Origin: Paenibacillus elgii NBRC 100335
GTDB taxonomy: Bacteria; Bacillota; Bacilli; Paenibacillales; NBRC-103111
DNA: 64,000 nt
Reading direction: 5' to 3'
Assembly (NCBI RefSeq): GCF_004000865.1
Contig: NZ_BIMB01000004.1
Coordinates: forward strand, 124,001 to 188,000
Both the position numbers and the translations under genes were made by a program. Of this stretch, positions 9,683-18,115 are shown in pieces. Each line of letters opens with the position of its first letter. Within the stretch, counting starts at the first letter, position 1. The notes beneath the pieces are model-generated. The model was not told the DNA's origin. It did no database searches and saw nothing but the letters and a program-made list of their open reading frames with translations.

Positions 9683-11050
9683 TTACACCTCTTCATAATC
9701 GGTTCGGAACATTTCGAATCCGTCCGAGACTTCCATCAGGTGGTAAACGGAAAACTCATACACCGCGCCGAACGGCACATCACTAGGCGCAAAAGGAAAC
9801 GCCAAATTCCCTGCGGTCGCTTTTCTTCCTTCGTAGCCGTAATGCAGGAAGGTCGATCTCACCGAGCTGCATACCGCATTGGCCAGCTCCTGCGTCTTGG
9901 CGACGACCTCGAACACGATCCCCAGCTCATGCGCCGGCTTGCGTTGCGGCTCCAGCTCGCCCAACACGCCGTCGAGGCCATAGTTGATAAAATGGATCTT
10001 GTAATCGTCCGGCGAAACCTCGCTGTAATAGTCGCGCACCTGCTGCTTGACGAGCTCTTCGACTTCTTCGATCTTTGCAATCAGCAGCGGATCGCGGACC
10101 CCCGCGACAACAAACGTGCGGTAAGCCACCTTCATCGCGCCTTCAAGCTTAATCTTGTATACCGGAGTTTCGGCGATTCGACTGCCGCGCACTTCGACGC
10201 TGCCGTCCCCAAGCTCGGTAAAGACGCAATGCTCCAGATTGAGCACCAAGCCCGGCCCGTGCAAAATGTAAGGGTGGTCCTTCTCATAAAACGTGTGCGC
10301 CGCCACCGACACCGCCGTACATTTGCGGTTCTCATTCAGCGGCTGCACGATAAACGAATCCGCTTTCAAGGTGCCGAGCATGCAGTCCTTCGTCGTTCCC
10401 GGCTCGGCGGACAGTGCAGCGCACTCCAGAATTTTGCCGAGATGGTAAGCAAGCGCTGTATCGTAGCCATGGTGCATGGCGACAGCCGCAAAAGGCGACG
10501 GGTCGTACGCGCGGCCGCAAATAATAATGTCTGCCGCTTCCTCGAGCGCCGCAACGATCGGTTCGTGCCCCATCTGCGCCACGATGCGGTCAGTTGCCGC
10601 AAGCCGTTCCGGCGTCAGCGGCGCAACGGTCAGGCCCAGCGGCTCGCACTTGCCAGCTTCCAGCTTCGCCTCCACCACCTCGTGGGGAATATCCGCCCAG
10701 ATGGTCGCTACCTTGATGCCGCGAATCCCGTGCTCTTCCAGAATCTCCAAGACGATCGAACGGGTCCATTCCACATGAACCTTTGCGCCGCTTCCCCCGG
10801 CCGACCCGATGATGATCGGAATGCCTGCTTTGACGCCTTCGGTAATGATGATTTCGAGATCCTTCTTGCAGGCCTGCTTGCTGACAATCGCCGTGCCTGC
10901 GCCTAATTTATGAGGTCCCGCGTCGGTAGAACCTGCGTCCACCACGATCGCATCCGGGCCGCAAGCCATCCCGTTCATAAAGGAGGACTTCGGAAACCCG
11001 TAGCCCAGCATCCCGCAAGGGGCTAAAATTTTGAACTCGTCCTTTGCCAT
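9683..11050 (-). CDS. AtuA/DUF1446-family protein
   Basis: 455 aa, an almost complete match to the AtuA-like DUF1446 family. Visible landmarks are GYGFPKSSF near the start, DAGSTDAGPHKLG (about residues 37-49), GSAGGSGAKVH (about residues 82-92) and the repeated internal ICGRAYDPSPFAA. The family was named from acyclic terpene utilisation, but most Firmicute members lie beside DUF4387 in sugar or organic acid loci, so a terpene role is not implied. First gene of the operon that continues through the ABC importer to ribokinase. A palindromic operator-like site lies 77 bases upstream. Confidence 0.85.
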   Translation of the reverse strand: MAKDEFKILAPCGMLGYGFPKSSFMNGMACGPDAIVVDAGSTDAGPHKLGAGTAIVSKQACKKDLEIIITEGVKAGIPIIIGSAGGSGAKVHVEWTRSIVLEILEEHGIRGIKVATIWADIPHEVVEAKLEAGKCEPLGLTVAPLTPERLAATDRIVAQMGHEPIVAALEEAADIIICGRAYDPSPFAAVAMHHGYDTALAYHLGKILECAALSAEPGTTKDCMLGTLKADSFIVQPLNENRKCTAVSVAAHTFYEKDHPYILHGPGLVLNLEHCVFTELGDGSVEVRGSRIAETPVYKIKLEGAMKVAYRTFVVAGVRDPLLIAKIEEVEELVKQQVRDYYSEVSPDDYKIHFINYGLDGVLGELEPQRKPAHELGIVFEVVAKTQELANAVCSSVRSTFLHYGYEGRKATAGNLAFPFAPSDVPFGAVYEFSVYHLMEVSDGFEMFRTDYEEV

Positions 11051-11126
11051 ATGACTCCTCCGCCCTATCCGCTAACGATGATTATCTGTATTTTCCACCA
11101 ACTCACACAAATTTTGGATATTGGGT

Positions 11127-11143
11127 AATTGGGTGGTCCAATT
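11127..11143. promoter_or_regulatory. Operator-like palindrome upstream of the import operon
   Basis: AATTGG-GTGGT-CCAATT, an interrupted palindrome between the regulator gene stop (11165) and the operon start (11050). Its arms match the palindrome upstream of the regulator at 11908. The core resembles FadR/GntR-family sites (TTGGT..ACCAA). It probably lets the adjacent regulator control this operon. Confidence 0.65.
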
Positions 11144-11164
11144 TAAACGTCAAAAGGATGCTGA

Positions 11165-11869
11165 TCATCCGTTTGACTCCACTTTGCTCGAAGAAACATT
11201 TTGCTTCACCTGCTGGAGATGGTGCAGAAGCGCCGCTTTGGCTTTCGCCGGATCTTTTTCCTTGATCGCTTGAAGTATAGCGTAATGCTCCTTGTACACT
11301 TCGCTTTTGCGGCCGGGGATATCGACCGTCTTGGTCAGTGTTTTTTGCAAAAGATCCATGTGCAGATCGATCAGATTGACCAGCACGACATTGTGCGTCG
11401 CTTTGGCGATCGAGAGATGGAACGCTTGGTCGGGATTGACGGGATCTTCGGAGTTGCGGTCGATCGTCCCCCAGCGCTCAAGAGCGCTTTCAATTTCCGC
11501 AATATCCTGCTCGGTCGCCCGCATTGCCGCCAATTCCACAATTCCCGTCTCGAAAATTTCCCTTGCCTCCAGCAGCTCAATAATCGTCGCCCGCTCGATA
11601 TTTTCGAGGATGCGCTTCGTATCTTCCGCTTTCGAGAGGTTTTTGCTGAGGAAACGGCCGCCTCCCGGACGGGTTTCGATCAATCCCTCCCGCTCCAAAA
11701 TGCGGAAAGCTTCGCGCAGTGTGCCGCGGCTGATGCCGAACGCTTGAGCCAGCTCCCGTTCCGTCGGCAGGACGTCCCCCGGAGCAAGGTTGCCTTCGAG
11801 AATGATATTTTCAATCTGCTCAATGACATCTTCATAGACCCGGTGGTATTTTATTTTCTTAATGGTCAT
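11165..11869 (-). CDS. FadR-type GntR-family transcriptional regulator
   Basis: 234 aa. The N-terminal winged helix has the GntR signature LPTERELAQAFGISRGTLREA (about residues 36-56), followed by the wing RPGGGRFL. The rest is an all-helical FCD ligand-binding domain with the metal-site pattern DQAFH...H...H. It sits between the minus-strand import operon and the divergent epimerase operon. A palindrome upstream of its own gene (11908) and a related one before the import operon suggest autoregulation and operon control. The inducer is likely an organic acid or amino acid, as for the family. Confidence 0.9.
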   Translation of the reverse strand: MTIKKIKYHRVYEDVIEQIENIILEGNLAPGDVLPTERELAQAFGISRGTLREAFRILEREGLIETRPGGGRFLSKNLSKAEDTKRILENIERATIIELLEAREIFETGIVELAAMRATEQDIAEIESALERWGTIDRNSEDPVNPDQAFHLSIAKATHNVVLVNLIDLHMDLLQKTLTKTVDIPGRKSEVYKEHYAILQAIKEKDPAKAKAALLHHLQQVKQNVSSSKVESNG

Positions 11870-11907
11870 TGTCCGTTACCTTTCTACGAATAACGTTACA
11901 TTCGGAT

Positions 11908-11924
11908 AATTGGGTCACCCAATT
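11908..11924. promoter_or_regulatory. Perfect GntR-type operator palindrome
   Basis: AATTGGGT-C-ACCCAATT is a perfect 17-bp palindrome 39 bases upstream of the regulator start. It matches the FadR-subfamily pattern and shares its arms with the site at 11127. Likely autoregulatory. Confidence 0.75.
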
Positions 11925-11995
11925 GCCCACACCTTTATACTAAGCCCAATGATTGGACGTGTCAAGAAAAGTTTAACGGCTCCAAAAATCAATCA

Positions 11996-12025
11996 TTGAC
12001 AACAATCGGACGGCTGGAGTATATT
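11996..12025 (+). promoter_or_regulatory. Sigma-A promoter of the epimerase operon
   Basis: TTGACA at 11996-12001 and TATATT at 12020-12025 with an 18-base spacer, upstream of the gene at 12172. Read from consensus only. Confidence 0.6.
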
Positions 12026-12171
12026 CGAATTACGAATTAACGTCAATATAGCGACAAATCGTAAAAGGAGGTTACTGGTATATATAGGCAACTTTCTGCA
12101 ATTTAACGAATATATAACGACAATTTATACAAAAGACTCTTTGCACAAACCGGATTGGAGGCTTAATCTGC

Positions 12172-13290
12172 ATGTCTAATGCCATCAAACAAATTATTAC
12201 GCACATTGTCGAGGTTCCGCTAACCCATACCTGGGAAATTTCCCTGTATTCGGCAACAACAAGACAGCACGCTATTGTCGAGGTGATTCTGGAGAGCGGT
12301 ATTCGCGGGTACGGCGAATCCTCCCCTTCTCCGGCATTTATGGGAGAAACCGCGGAAACGGTCAAATTGGTGAACGATCGGTATCTGGCTCCGCCTCTGA
12401 TCGGATTGCCGGTTGACGAGATTGCGTGCGCGCATGCGAAAATGAATCAAGCCATTTACGGGAATTCCGCCGCGAAATCGGCGATCGACATCGCCCTCCA
12501 CGATGCGTGGGGCCAAACCTTGAATCAACCGCTGTATAAATTAATTGGCGGAACCGCGCGCGAATCCGTCCCGTTAACGTACGTCGTAGGCATCAAAAGC
12601 AACCGGGATGCTTACGAGGAAGCGATGAAGCGAATCCACGAAGGCTTCGGCGTCGTCAAAATCAAAGTCGGCAGAGATCCGAAGAGAGACATCGAGCTCG
12701 TCAGCCTGATCCGCAAAGCCATTGCAGATTCCGGCAAACCGGCCAAGCTGCGCCTCGACGCCAATCAAGGGTACGACGTCCCGACCGCCATCCGGGTAAT
12801 TCGTGAAATCGAGGAAACCGGCGAAGTGGAATGCGTCGAGCAGCCGGTCCGAAAATGGAACATGCTTGGGGTCAAAGAAATTCGCGATAAAGTGAAGACG
12901 CCGATCATGATCGACGAAGCCGTATTCGGACCGGAAGACGCCATGACCGCCATTAAACTCGGGATCGCCGATGTGATCAATCTGAAGGTTTGTAAAGTCG
13001 GGGGCATCTATCAATCGAAAAAAATCGCCGCGATGGCGGAAGCCGCCGGAATGACGTGTACGGTCGGCAGCAATCTGGAATTAGGCATCGGCATTGCCGC
13101 AAGCGCTCACTTTGTAACCGGTACGCCCGTCGTCACGTATCCGAGCGATTTCATCTGTGGAGCGTATCTGCACGAGCACGATCTCTTGAAAACGCCGATT
13201 CAACAATTTGTGGCCGAGGGGCACATCCGCGTCACAGCCAAACCCGGATTGGGAATTGATGTCCGGACAGACTTGCTAAAACAACAATGA
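12172..13290 (+). CDS. Enolase-superfamily dipeptide epimerase / muconate-lactonizing-type enzyme
   Basis: 372 aa of the mandelate racemase/muconate cycloisomerase group, cytoplasmic. The catalytic Lys lies in the KIKVG motif (about residues 162-166). Metal ligands are the Asp in LRLDAN, the Glu in CVEQP and the Asp in IMIDEA; a second catalytic Lys is in INLKVCKVGG. The KxK arrangement and short lid fit the L-Ala-D/L-Glu epimerase branch, but racemases of N-acyl amino acids look alike. It leads an operon with an M20 amidohydrolase, a transporter and a serine hydrolase, which favours a dipeptide or N-substituted amino acid. The ATG follows a clear TTGGAGG. Confidence 0.88.
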   Translation: MSNAIKQIITHIVEVPLTHTWEISLYSATTRQHAIVEVILESGIRGYGESSPSPAFMGETAETVKLVNDRYLAPPLIGLPVDEIACAHAKMNQAIYGNSAAKSAIDIALHDAWGQTLNQPLYKLIGGTARESVPLTYVVGIKSNRDAYEEAMKRIHEGFGVVKIKVGRDPKRDIELVSLIRKAIADSGKPAKLRLDANQGYDVPTAIRVIREIEETGEVECVEQPVRKWNMLGVKEIRDKVKTPIMIDEAVFGPEDAMTAIKLGIADVINLKVCKVGGIYQSKKIAAMAEAAGMTCTVGSNLELGIGIAASAHFVTGTPVVTYPSDFICGAYLHEHDLLKTPIQQFVAEGHIRVTAKPGLGIDVRTDLLKQQ

Positions 13291-13309
13291 AAACGAAGAG
13301 GTGATGGCG

Positions 13310-14551
13310 TTGAACATTTCGATGGAGCGTTTGCAGCAGGACCTGAACAAGTATGCGGAATTCGGACGCGATGCGAACGGAGGTATGACCAGGCCGAGCT
13401 TTTGCCCGGCCGATTTCGAAGTTCGGGAAATATTCGTGCGGCAGCTCGAAGCAATGGGGCTGACGGTGACGATCGACGGGGCAGCCAACATTTGGGGCAC
13501 GCTGAAAGGAAACGGGCAAAAACAAGGAGCCCTTGTGATCGGCTCTCATCTGGACACCGTTCCGAACGGCGGAAAATACGACGGCGCTTTAGGCGTATTG
13601 CTGGCCAAGGAAATTATCCGGACGATCATGGACCATAAGGTCAGCCTCGACCACGATCTGGAGATCGTTTCGTTTACCGCCGAAGAGCCGAACGACTTTA
13701 ACCTTTCCACGATGGGAAGCCGCTGTTTTACGGGGAAGCTTTCACCTGATCATTTGAAAGAGGTTACAGATTCGCAAGGCTATCGGTTGGCAGAGGCTTT
13801 CCTTCAAGCCGGCGGAGGACTTGATAAATTCCCGGAAATGAAAACGCTTCAAAAAGATAAAAAAGCCTATATTGAGCTGCACATCGAGCAAGGCAAGCGC
13901 TTGGCCGCAAACAACATGCCGGTGGCGTCCGTAGATAAAATTGTCGGAATTTACCGCGACAAGATCACAGTGATCGGCGAAGCCAATCATTCCGGCACCA
14001 CCATGATGGAGCATCGCTGCGATGCGCTGACGGCGGCCGCGGAATTGATCCTGATGGCCGAGAACGCCGCCAGAAACGATGAAGGGGACACGGTGTGCAC
14101 GGTCGGAAAGCTGGATGTGATCCCGAATGCGGCCAATATTATCCCCGGTAAGGTGGAATTTATCCTTGAGGTGCGGGGAGAAACCCGCGAAGACATCAGG
14201 CGCGTCGTTGCAGCCATTAAACAAGCATGGAAAAACGTGGAGAGCAAACGTCAGATCCAAATCAAAGAGCAAAACATCCTCGATCAAGCCCCCGTCCGAT
14301 TGGACGAAGAGGTCGTCGCTCTGATCGAACAAGCGGCAAGCGACAGAAACGCGCCCTTCCTGCGGCTCGCGAGCATGGCCGGACACGACGCCAGCCATAT
14401 GGCCGATATTTGCAAGGCTGCCATGATCTTTGTCAAAAGCCCGAATGGAAAAAGCCATTGCCCGGAAGAATACAGCACATGGGAAGATATTGAAATTGCC
14501 GGAAACGTCATGCTGGACGCCGTCTTGAAGGCCGATCGACACCTGGGTTAA
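13310..14551 (+). CDS. M20-family Zn-dependent amidohydrolase (N-carbamoyl amino acid / allantoate hydrolase type)
   Basis: About 413 aa. The metal-binding pattern of the amidase/hydantoinase-carbamoylase branch is clear: GSHLDTVPNGGKYDGALGV (about residues 76-94), then FTAEEPNDF with the bridging acidic residues, ELHIEQG, and HSGTTMMEHRCDA in the lid domain. The family hydrolyses N-carbamoyl-L-amino acids, allantoate or ureidoglycine-type bonds. The start is ambiguous: GTG at 13301, ATG at 13304 and TTG at 13310 are in frame. TTG 13310 is taken because GAGGTG lies 7 bases before it, whereas the others overlap that site. Follows the epimerase by 20 bases. Confidence 0.9.
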   Translation: MNISMERLQQDLNKYAEFGRDANGGMTRPSFCPADFEVREIFVRQLEAMGLTVTIDGAANIWGTLKGNGQKQGALVIGSHLDTVPNGGKYDGALGVLLAKEIIRTIMDHKVSLDHDLEIVSFTAEEPNDFNLSTMGSRCFTGKLSPDHLKEVTDSQGYRLAEAFLQAGGGLDKFPEMKTLQKDKKAYIELHIEQGKRLAANNMPVASVDKIVGIYRDKITVIGEANHSGTTMMEHRCDALTAAAELILMAENAARNDEGDTVCTVGKLDVIPNAANIIPGKVEFILEVRGETREDIRRVVAAIKQAWKNVESKRQIQIKEQNILDQAPVRLDEEVVALIEQAASDRNAPFLRLASMAGHDASHMADICKAAMIFVKSPNGKSHCPEEYSTWEDIEIAGNVMLDAVLKADRHLG

Positions 14552-14578
14552 AGCATACAACAAGGGAGGTTTTTATCT

Positions 14579-15892
14579 ATGATCCAAAGCCCTTCTCTTC
14601 TCGGACTGGTTCCCCTGCTCTTATTTATCGGTTTAATTTTCATCCGATGGAACCCCATCGCGGCCATTGGCACCTCCATCATCGTGGGAGCCCTTATGAG
14701 CGGCGCAAGCTTAATGGATGTCGCTACCGTCATCGGCAAAAACGGGATGGCCGATTTTATCGCCTATATCGGCCTTGTCATCTTGGCCGGCGGCGGCTTG
14801 GGAAAAATCGCCGAAAAGACAGGCGTCGCCCGCAACATCGTACGCTTTATCATGAACAACGTCGGGATCAACACGCCGAACAAAGCGATGATCAGCACCA
14901 TGATCGCTTCCTCCCTGCTGGCCGCTCTATTAGGTACGCTGGCCGGGGCCAACGCAATCGTCGCTCCCGTCCTGATCCCGGTGGTAGCTGCAGCCGGCCT
15001 GTCCTCCAGCGTCGTGGCCATCCTGTTCCACGGCGCGGCCGCAGCCGGGTTATTGCTTGGACCTTTCACTCCGCCTATGGTAACCTTAATGGAGCTGACA
15101 GGTTTAACCTATGCCCAGGTGCTTCTCCATGCAGGACTTCCTGTCGCCGTCATTATATGGGTCGTCACCTTTGTCTACAGCAAGCGAATCCTGAAGAAGA
15201 CTCTGCTTTTGCATCCGTATTCCGATGACGACATCAGCGCGTTCCAGCAAGAAGAACAGCCCGATGCCAGGACGCGAAAAATTACGACCCAGGCTACCGT
15301 CGCCTTTCTCATCACCTTGCTCGGTTCCATTGCCTACGGAATTGCGATCAAAGGAGGGTCTACGTTTACCATCGTCGTCATCTTATTAACGGCGCTGATT
15401 ACCGGACTCGTCGGAAGGCTAACTCCCAATCAAATTGCCGATACCTTTGTCGAAGGTGCCAAACCGCTTCTGTGGATCTTTATCCAGTTTATCTTGTTTA
15501 CACCCTTCATCTACTTCACTGAAAAAATGGGCGGCTTCGAAGCCCTCAAAAATTTGCTGCTTCCTTACGTAGAGCACGGCGGACAAACGACGATGATCAT
15601 TTTGAGCACACTCGTGAACATCACCGGTATTCCGGGAGCCGCGGTAGCGCATTCTATTCTCATGCATAAGATGTTCCTCCCTACCGTCACGGATCTGGCT
15701 ATTCCGATGCCGGTCTGGGTGCTCGCTCTCTTGGTCGGCTCGCAAATGCCGTTCTTCTTGTACCCGACCGGGGATGCGCTCGGCTCTATGGGATTGGCCC
15801 GTTCCAAAGACCTGAAAAATGTAATCGTTTTCGGTGTCGTCGTGACCGCTGCCGTCTTTTTATTCATTGTCGTGCGCGCGCTCTTCTTATAA
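14579..15892 (+). CDS. Twelve-helix ion/solute transporter (NhaC/CitMHS-like)
   Basis: 437 aa, almost entirely hydrophobic, with about 11-12 membrane segments and a charged cytoplasmic loop near residues 205-230. Two glycine/alanine-rich hairpin regions (LAGGGLGKIAEKTG and LLGPFTPPMVTL) resemble the re-entrant loops of the ion transporter superfamily. It fits the Na+/H+ antiporter or carboxylate/dipeptide symporter families, and I cannot separate these by eye. Position between an amidohydrolase and a serine hydrolase suggests uptake of the operon substrate or export of its product. AGGGAGG precedes the ATG. Confidence 0.7.
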   Translation: MIQSPSLLGLVPLLLFIGLIFIRWNPIAAIGTSIIVGALMSGASLMDVATVIGKNGMADFIAYIGLVILAGGGLGKIAEKTGVARNIVRFIMNNVGINTPNKAMISTMIASSLLAALLGTLAGANAIVAPVLIPVVAAAGLSSSVVAILFHGAAAAGLLLGPFTPPMVTLMELTGLTYAQVLLHAGLPVAVIIWVVTFVYSKRILKKTLLLHPYSDDDISAFQQEEQPDARTRKITTQATVAFLITLLGSIAYGIAIKGGSTFTIVVILLTALITGLVGRLTPNQIADTFVEGAKPLLWIFIQFILFTPFIYFTEKMGGFEALKNLLLPYVEHGGQTTMIILSTLVNITGIPGAAVAHSILMHKMFLPTVTDLAIPMPVWVLALLVGSQMPFFLYPTGDALGSMGLARSKDLKNVIVFGVVVTAAVFLFIVVRALFL

Positions 15893-15913
15893 CTAAATGG
15901 AGTGATGATCGCT

Positions 15914-16708
15914 ATGAACTTTAACCAGCTTGAAGCTACCATACGCCAAGCCGCCTCTTCGGTAGAAGGCAAAGCGGGAATTGCCGTCGACACGGCCGAG
16001 GGGCAAATTCACATCCATGCGGACGAGCCGTTCCCTTCCGCCAGCTTGATTAAAATTCCCATTCTGCTGGAAGCCTATCGGCAAGCGCAAGAAGGCAGGC
16101 TTGATCTGCATCAGCCTTATGCCGTTCCTTCCGGGGAGCGCGTGGGCGGAACAGGCGTGATTCATCAATTATCCGGCGCGCTGCGCCTGTCTTTGCAGGA
16201 TCTCATGGCCTTAATGATTATCGTTTCGGACAATACCGCGACGAATATGATTATCGATCTGATCGGCATGGGGACCGTGAACAAGCTATCGGACGGTCTG
16301 GGATGCGGCGCAACCGTTCTGGGCCGGAAAATGCTCGATTTCCAAGCCAAACGGAACGAGAAAGACAACTTCACCTCAGCCCGCGATATGATTATTTTCC
16401 TCAAGGAAATCGTCGGCGGAAGCACCTTGAAGCAAGAGGCTAAAGACGCCGCGCTGCAGTTGCTGCGGAATCAGCAGTTTAATGCGAAATTGCCTGCCCG
16501 GATAATCGGCGGCTTTTCGATGGACAAGCCGGTGCTTGCCCACAAAACGGGCGAGCTGCCCGGAACGGAGCATGATGCGGGCATCCTTCAGGTGAACGGC
16601 AAAACCGCCTACATCGCCGTCCTCACCACCGATCTGGTTGACAATCTTCCCGCGCAGCAGGTAATATCAACAATTGGGAAGGCCGTTTTTGATTATTTAA
16701 ACGAATAG
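15914..16708 (+). CDS. Class A beta-lactamase-fold serine hydrolase
   Basis: 264 aa without a signal peptide. All three active-site motifs of the serine beta-lactamase/DD-peptidase fold are present: SASLIK (SxxK, nucleophilic Ser and Lys, about residue 41), SDN in VSDNTATN (about residue 105) and HKTGELPG (KTG, about residue 210). A cytoplasmic location and an amino-acid operon argue against antibiotic resistance; a D-aminopeptidase or amidase role is more likely. The ATG at 15914 is chosen because GGAGTG lies 8 bases upstream; the GTG at 15902 overlaps that site. Confidence 0.82.
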   Translation: MNFNQLEATIRQAASSVEGKAGIAVDTAEGQIHIHADEPFPSASLIKIPILLEAYRQAQEGRLDLHQPYAVPSGERVGGTGVIHQLSGALRLSLQDLMALMIIVSDNTATNMIIDLIGMGTVNKLSDGLGCGATVLGRKMLDFQAKRNEKDNFTSARDMIIFLKEIVGGSTLKQEAKDAALQLLRNQQFNAKLPARIIGGFSMDKPVLAHKTGELPGTEHDAGILQVNGKTAYIAVLTTDLVDNLPAQQVISTIGKAVFDYLNE

Positions 16709-16720
16709 TTCATTCTTAAG

Positions 16721-16739
16721 CCCCTGGAATTCTCAGGGG
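16721..16739 (+). terminator. Weak intrinsic terminator or attenuator
   Basis: CCCCTGgaattctCAGGGG followed by TGTTTTGAC, 12 bases after the serine hydrolase stop. The short T-run suggests partial termination before the regulator gene. Confidence 0.5.
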
Positions 16740-16778
16740 TGTTTTGACTATATGGCGATACGATTTGGAGGATGGGGC

Positions 16779-18059
16779 ATGGTGATCAAAATTGCCGTTA
16801 TCGGGTCTGAAAAAATGGCGGATAAAGTACTCCGCTTAAACAGCCATGCCAACGTGCAAATCCGCTCGCTCATTTATGACAAGCCGGAAGAGAGCGCCAA
16901 GCTGGTCAAGATGGCGCAAAATGACGACGTCCTGTTTTTCACGGGCCCTTTTCCGTATTTTTTCGCTAAGGACGAGATTGAGAAACAGGGGATTCCCGCC
17001 GTTTATATCCCGCTGGACGAGCTGGTGTTTACCATTTCGCTCTATTACATCAGGGACACGCTCTGCATTCATCCGGACCGGTTATCGATCGATATCCCTT
17101 ACCAAGAGGTCGTCCTGCATGTGTTGGACGAGCTGAATATCGACGCCGCCCGGATTTATATTAAAGAGCACGAGCATTATCGTACCGACGAGATTGTAAA
17201 GTTTCACCACGAGCAATGGAAGGCCGGAAACGTCGATTTTGTGTTGACCTCCGTCCAATCCGTGCATAAAAAGCTGGAACAATTAGGCATCCCCAGCTTT
17301 CGCATGATCATTCCGAAAAAAAATATTCTAGACACGCTTCAGCACGCCGTCGCCAAGGGAGAACTGCTGTTAAGCCAAGCGTCCCAGATTGCTGCGGGCA
17401 TCGTTCAAATCGACTATCCTGATGATGCGCAGGCCGCGGATACGGAACTGCATGCCAAGCTGCATGAGCTGCTGCTGGACTTGGGGAAAAAGATGAATGC
17501 TTCGGTGAAACGCATCGACGACCGCACGTTTATGATTTACGGAACGAGAGGCGGCATCCGGCAAATCACCGGAAATTACCACGTATTTCCTATTCTGGAT
17601 CAGTTGAAACCGTTCACGCAGGCCAGCATCCGCTTCGGCTTCGGTTTCGGCGTCACGGCACTCGAATCGGAAGAGCACGCACAAATCGGCTTATATCATG
17701 CCAAGAAGCATGCGGGCCACGGCGCGTACATCGTTACCGAGAATAAAAAGGTCATCGGGCCGTTACATCATAAAACGACCAAAACCTTTCAGCTTCAAAG
17801 CGATGATGAGCACATCCTAACGGTTGCCAAGCAAACCGGGATCAGCGTTTCCAGCATTACCAAAATCATCGATTTTATCCATCTGCGTCACAACCGGATT
17901 TTTTCGGCGTCCGATCTGGCTGACTATCTGCAATTAAGCAAACGGAGCGCCGAACGCCTATTGAAGAAGCTGGTTGATAGCGGCTATGCCGAAATATCGG
18001 GCGAGGAGCAGCCGTACCAGAAGGGCAGACCGCGGGCCTTGTATAAAATTTTGCTGTGA
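16779..18059 (+). CDS. Transcriptional regulator with N-terminal sensor and C-terminal winged helix
   Basis: About 426 aa. The N-terminal 200 residues form alternating beta-alpha units (IKIAVIGSEKMADKVL) resembling periplasmic-binding-like or PrpR_N-type sensor domains. A middle region contains a GGDEF-like degenerate fold pattern (IRFGFGFGVTALESEEHAQIGL). The C-terminal ~75 residues read as a winged HTH (FSASDLADYLQLSKRSAERLLKKLVDSGYAEI). GGAGG at 16767-16771 supports the ATG at 16779; the earlier ATG at 16752 has no site. As last gene of the operon it probably controls it. No exact family recognised. Confidence 0.65.
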   Translation: MVIKIAVIGSEKMADKVLRLNSHANVQIRSLIYDKPEESAKLVKMAQNDDVLFFTGPFPYFFAKDEIEKQGIPAVYIPLDELVFTISLYYIRDTLCIHPDRLSIDIPYQEVVLHVLDELNIDAARIYIKEHEHYRTDEIVKFHHEQWKAGNVDFVLTSVQSVHKKLEQLGIPSFRMIIPKKNILDTLQHAVAKGELLLSQASQIAAGIVQIDYPDDAQAADTELHAKLHELLLDLGKKMNASVKRIDDRTFMIYGTRGGIRQITGNYHVFPILDQLKPFTQASIRFGFGFGVTALESEEHAQIGLYHAKKHAGHGAYIVTENKKVIGPLHHKTTKTFQLQSDDEHILTVAKQTGISVSSITKIIDFIHLRHNRIFSASDLADYLQLSKRSAERLLKKLVDSGYAEISGEEQPYQKGRPRALYKILL

Positions 18060-18080
18060 CCCTTGATATCGCTGAAAAAA

Positions 18081-18115
18081 AAGCCAAGCCCGAACTAAGT
18101 TCGGCTTGGCTTTTT
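18081..18115. terminator. Bidirectional terminator
   Basis: AAGCCAAGCCCGAAC-TAA-GTTCGGCTTGGCTT with one bulge, flanked by an A-run and a T-run. It separates the regulator gene (ending 18059) from the convergent beta-glucuronidase (ending 18095) and overlaps the end of the latter. Confidence 0.8.

Larger units (their letters stand above)
11870..12171. promoter_or_regulatory. Divergent regulatory gap between regulator and epimerase operon
   Basis: 302 bases without a gene. It contains the operator palindrome at 11908 and a good sigma-A promoter pointing right at 11996-12025. The downstream ~145 bases are AT-rich and form an untranslated leader. They contain an early AAAGGAGG at 12062-12071 with no ORF of note after it, and end in TTGGAGG 12 bases before the epimerase start. 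Confidence 0.5.
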
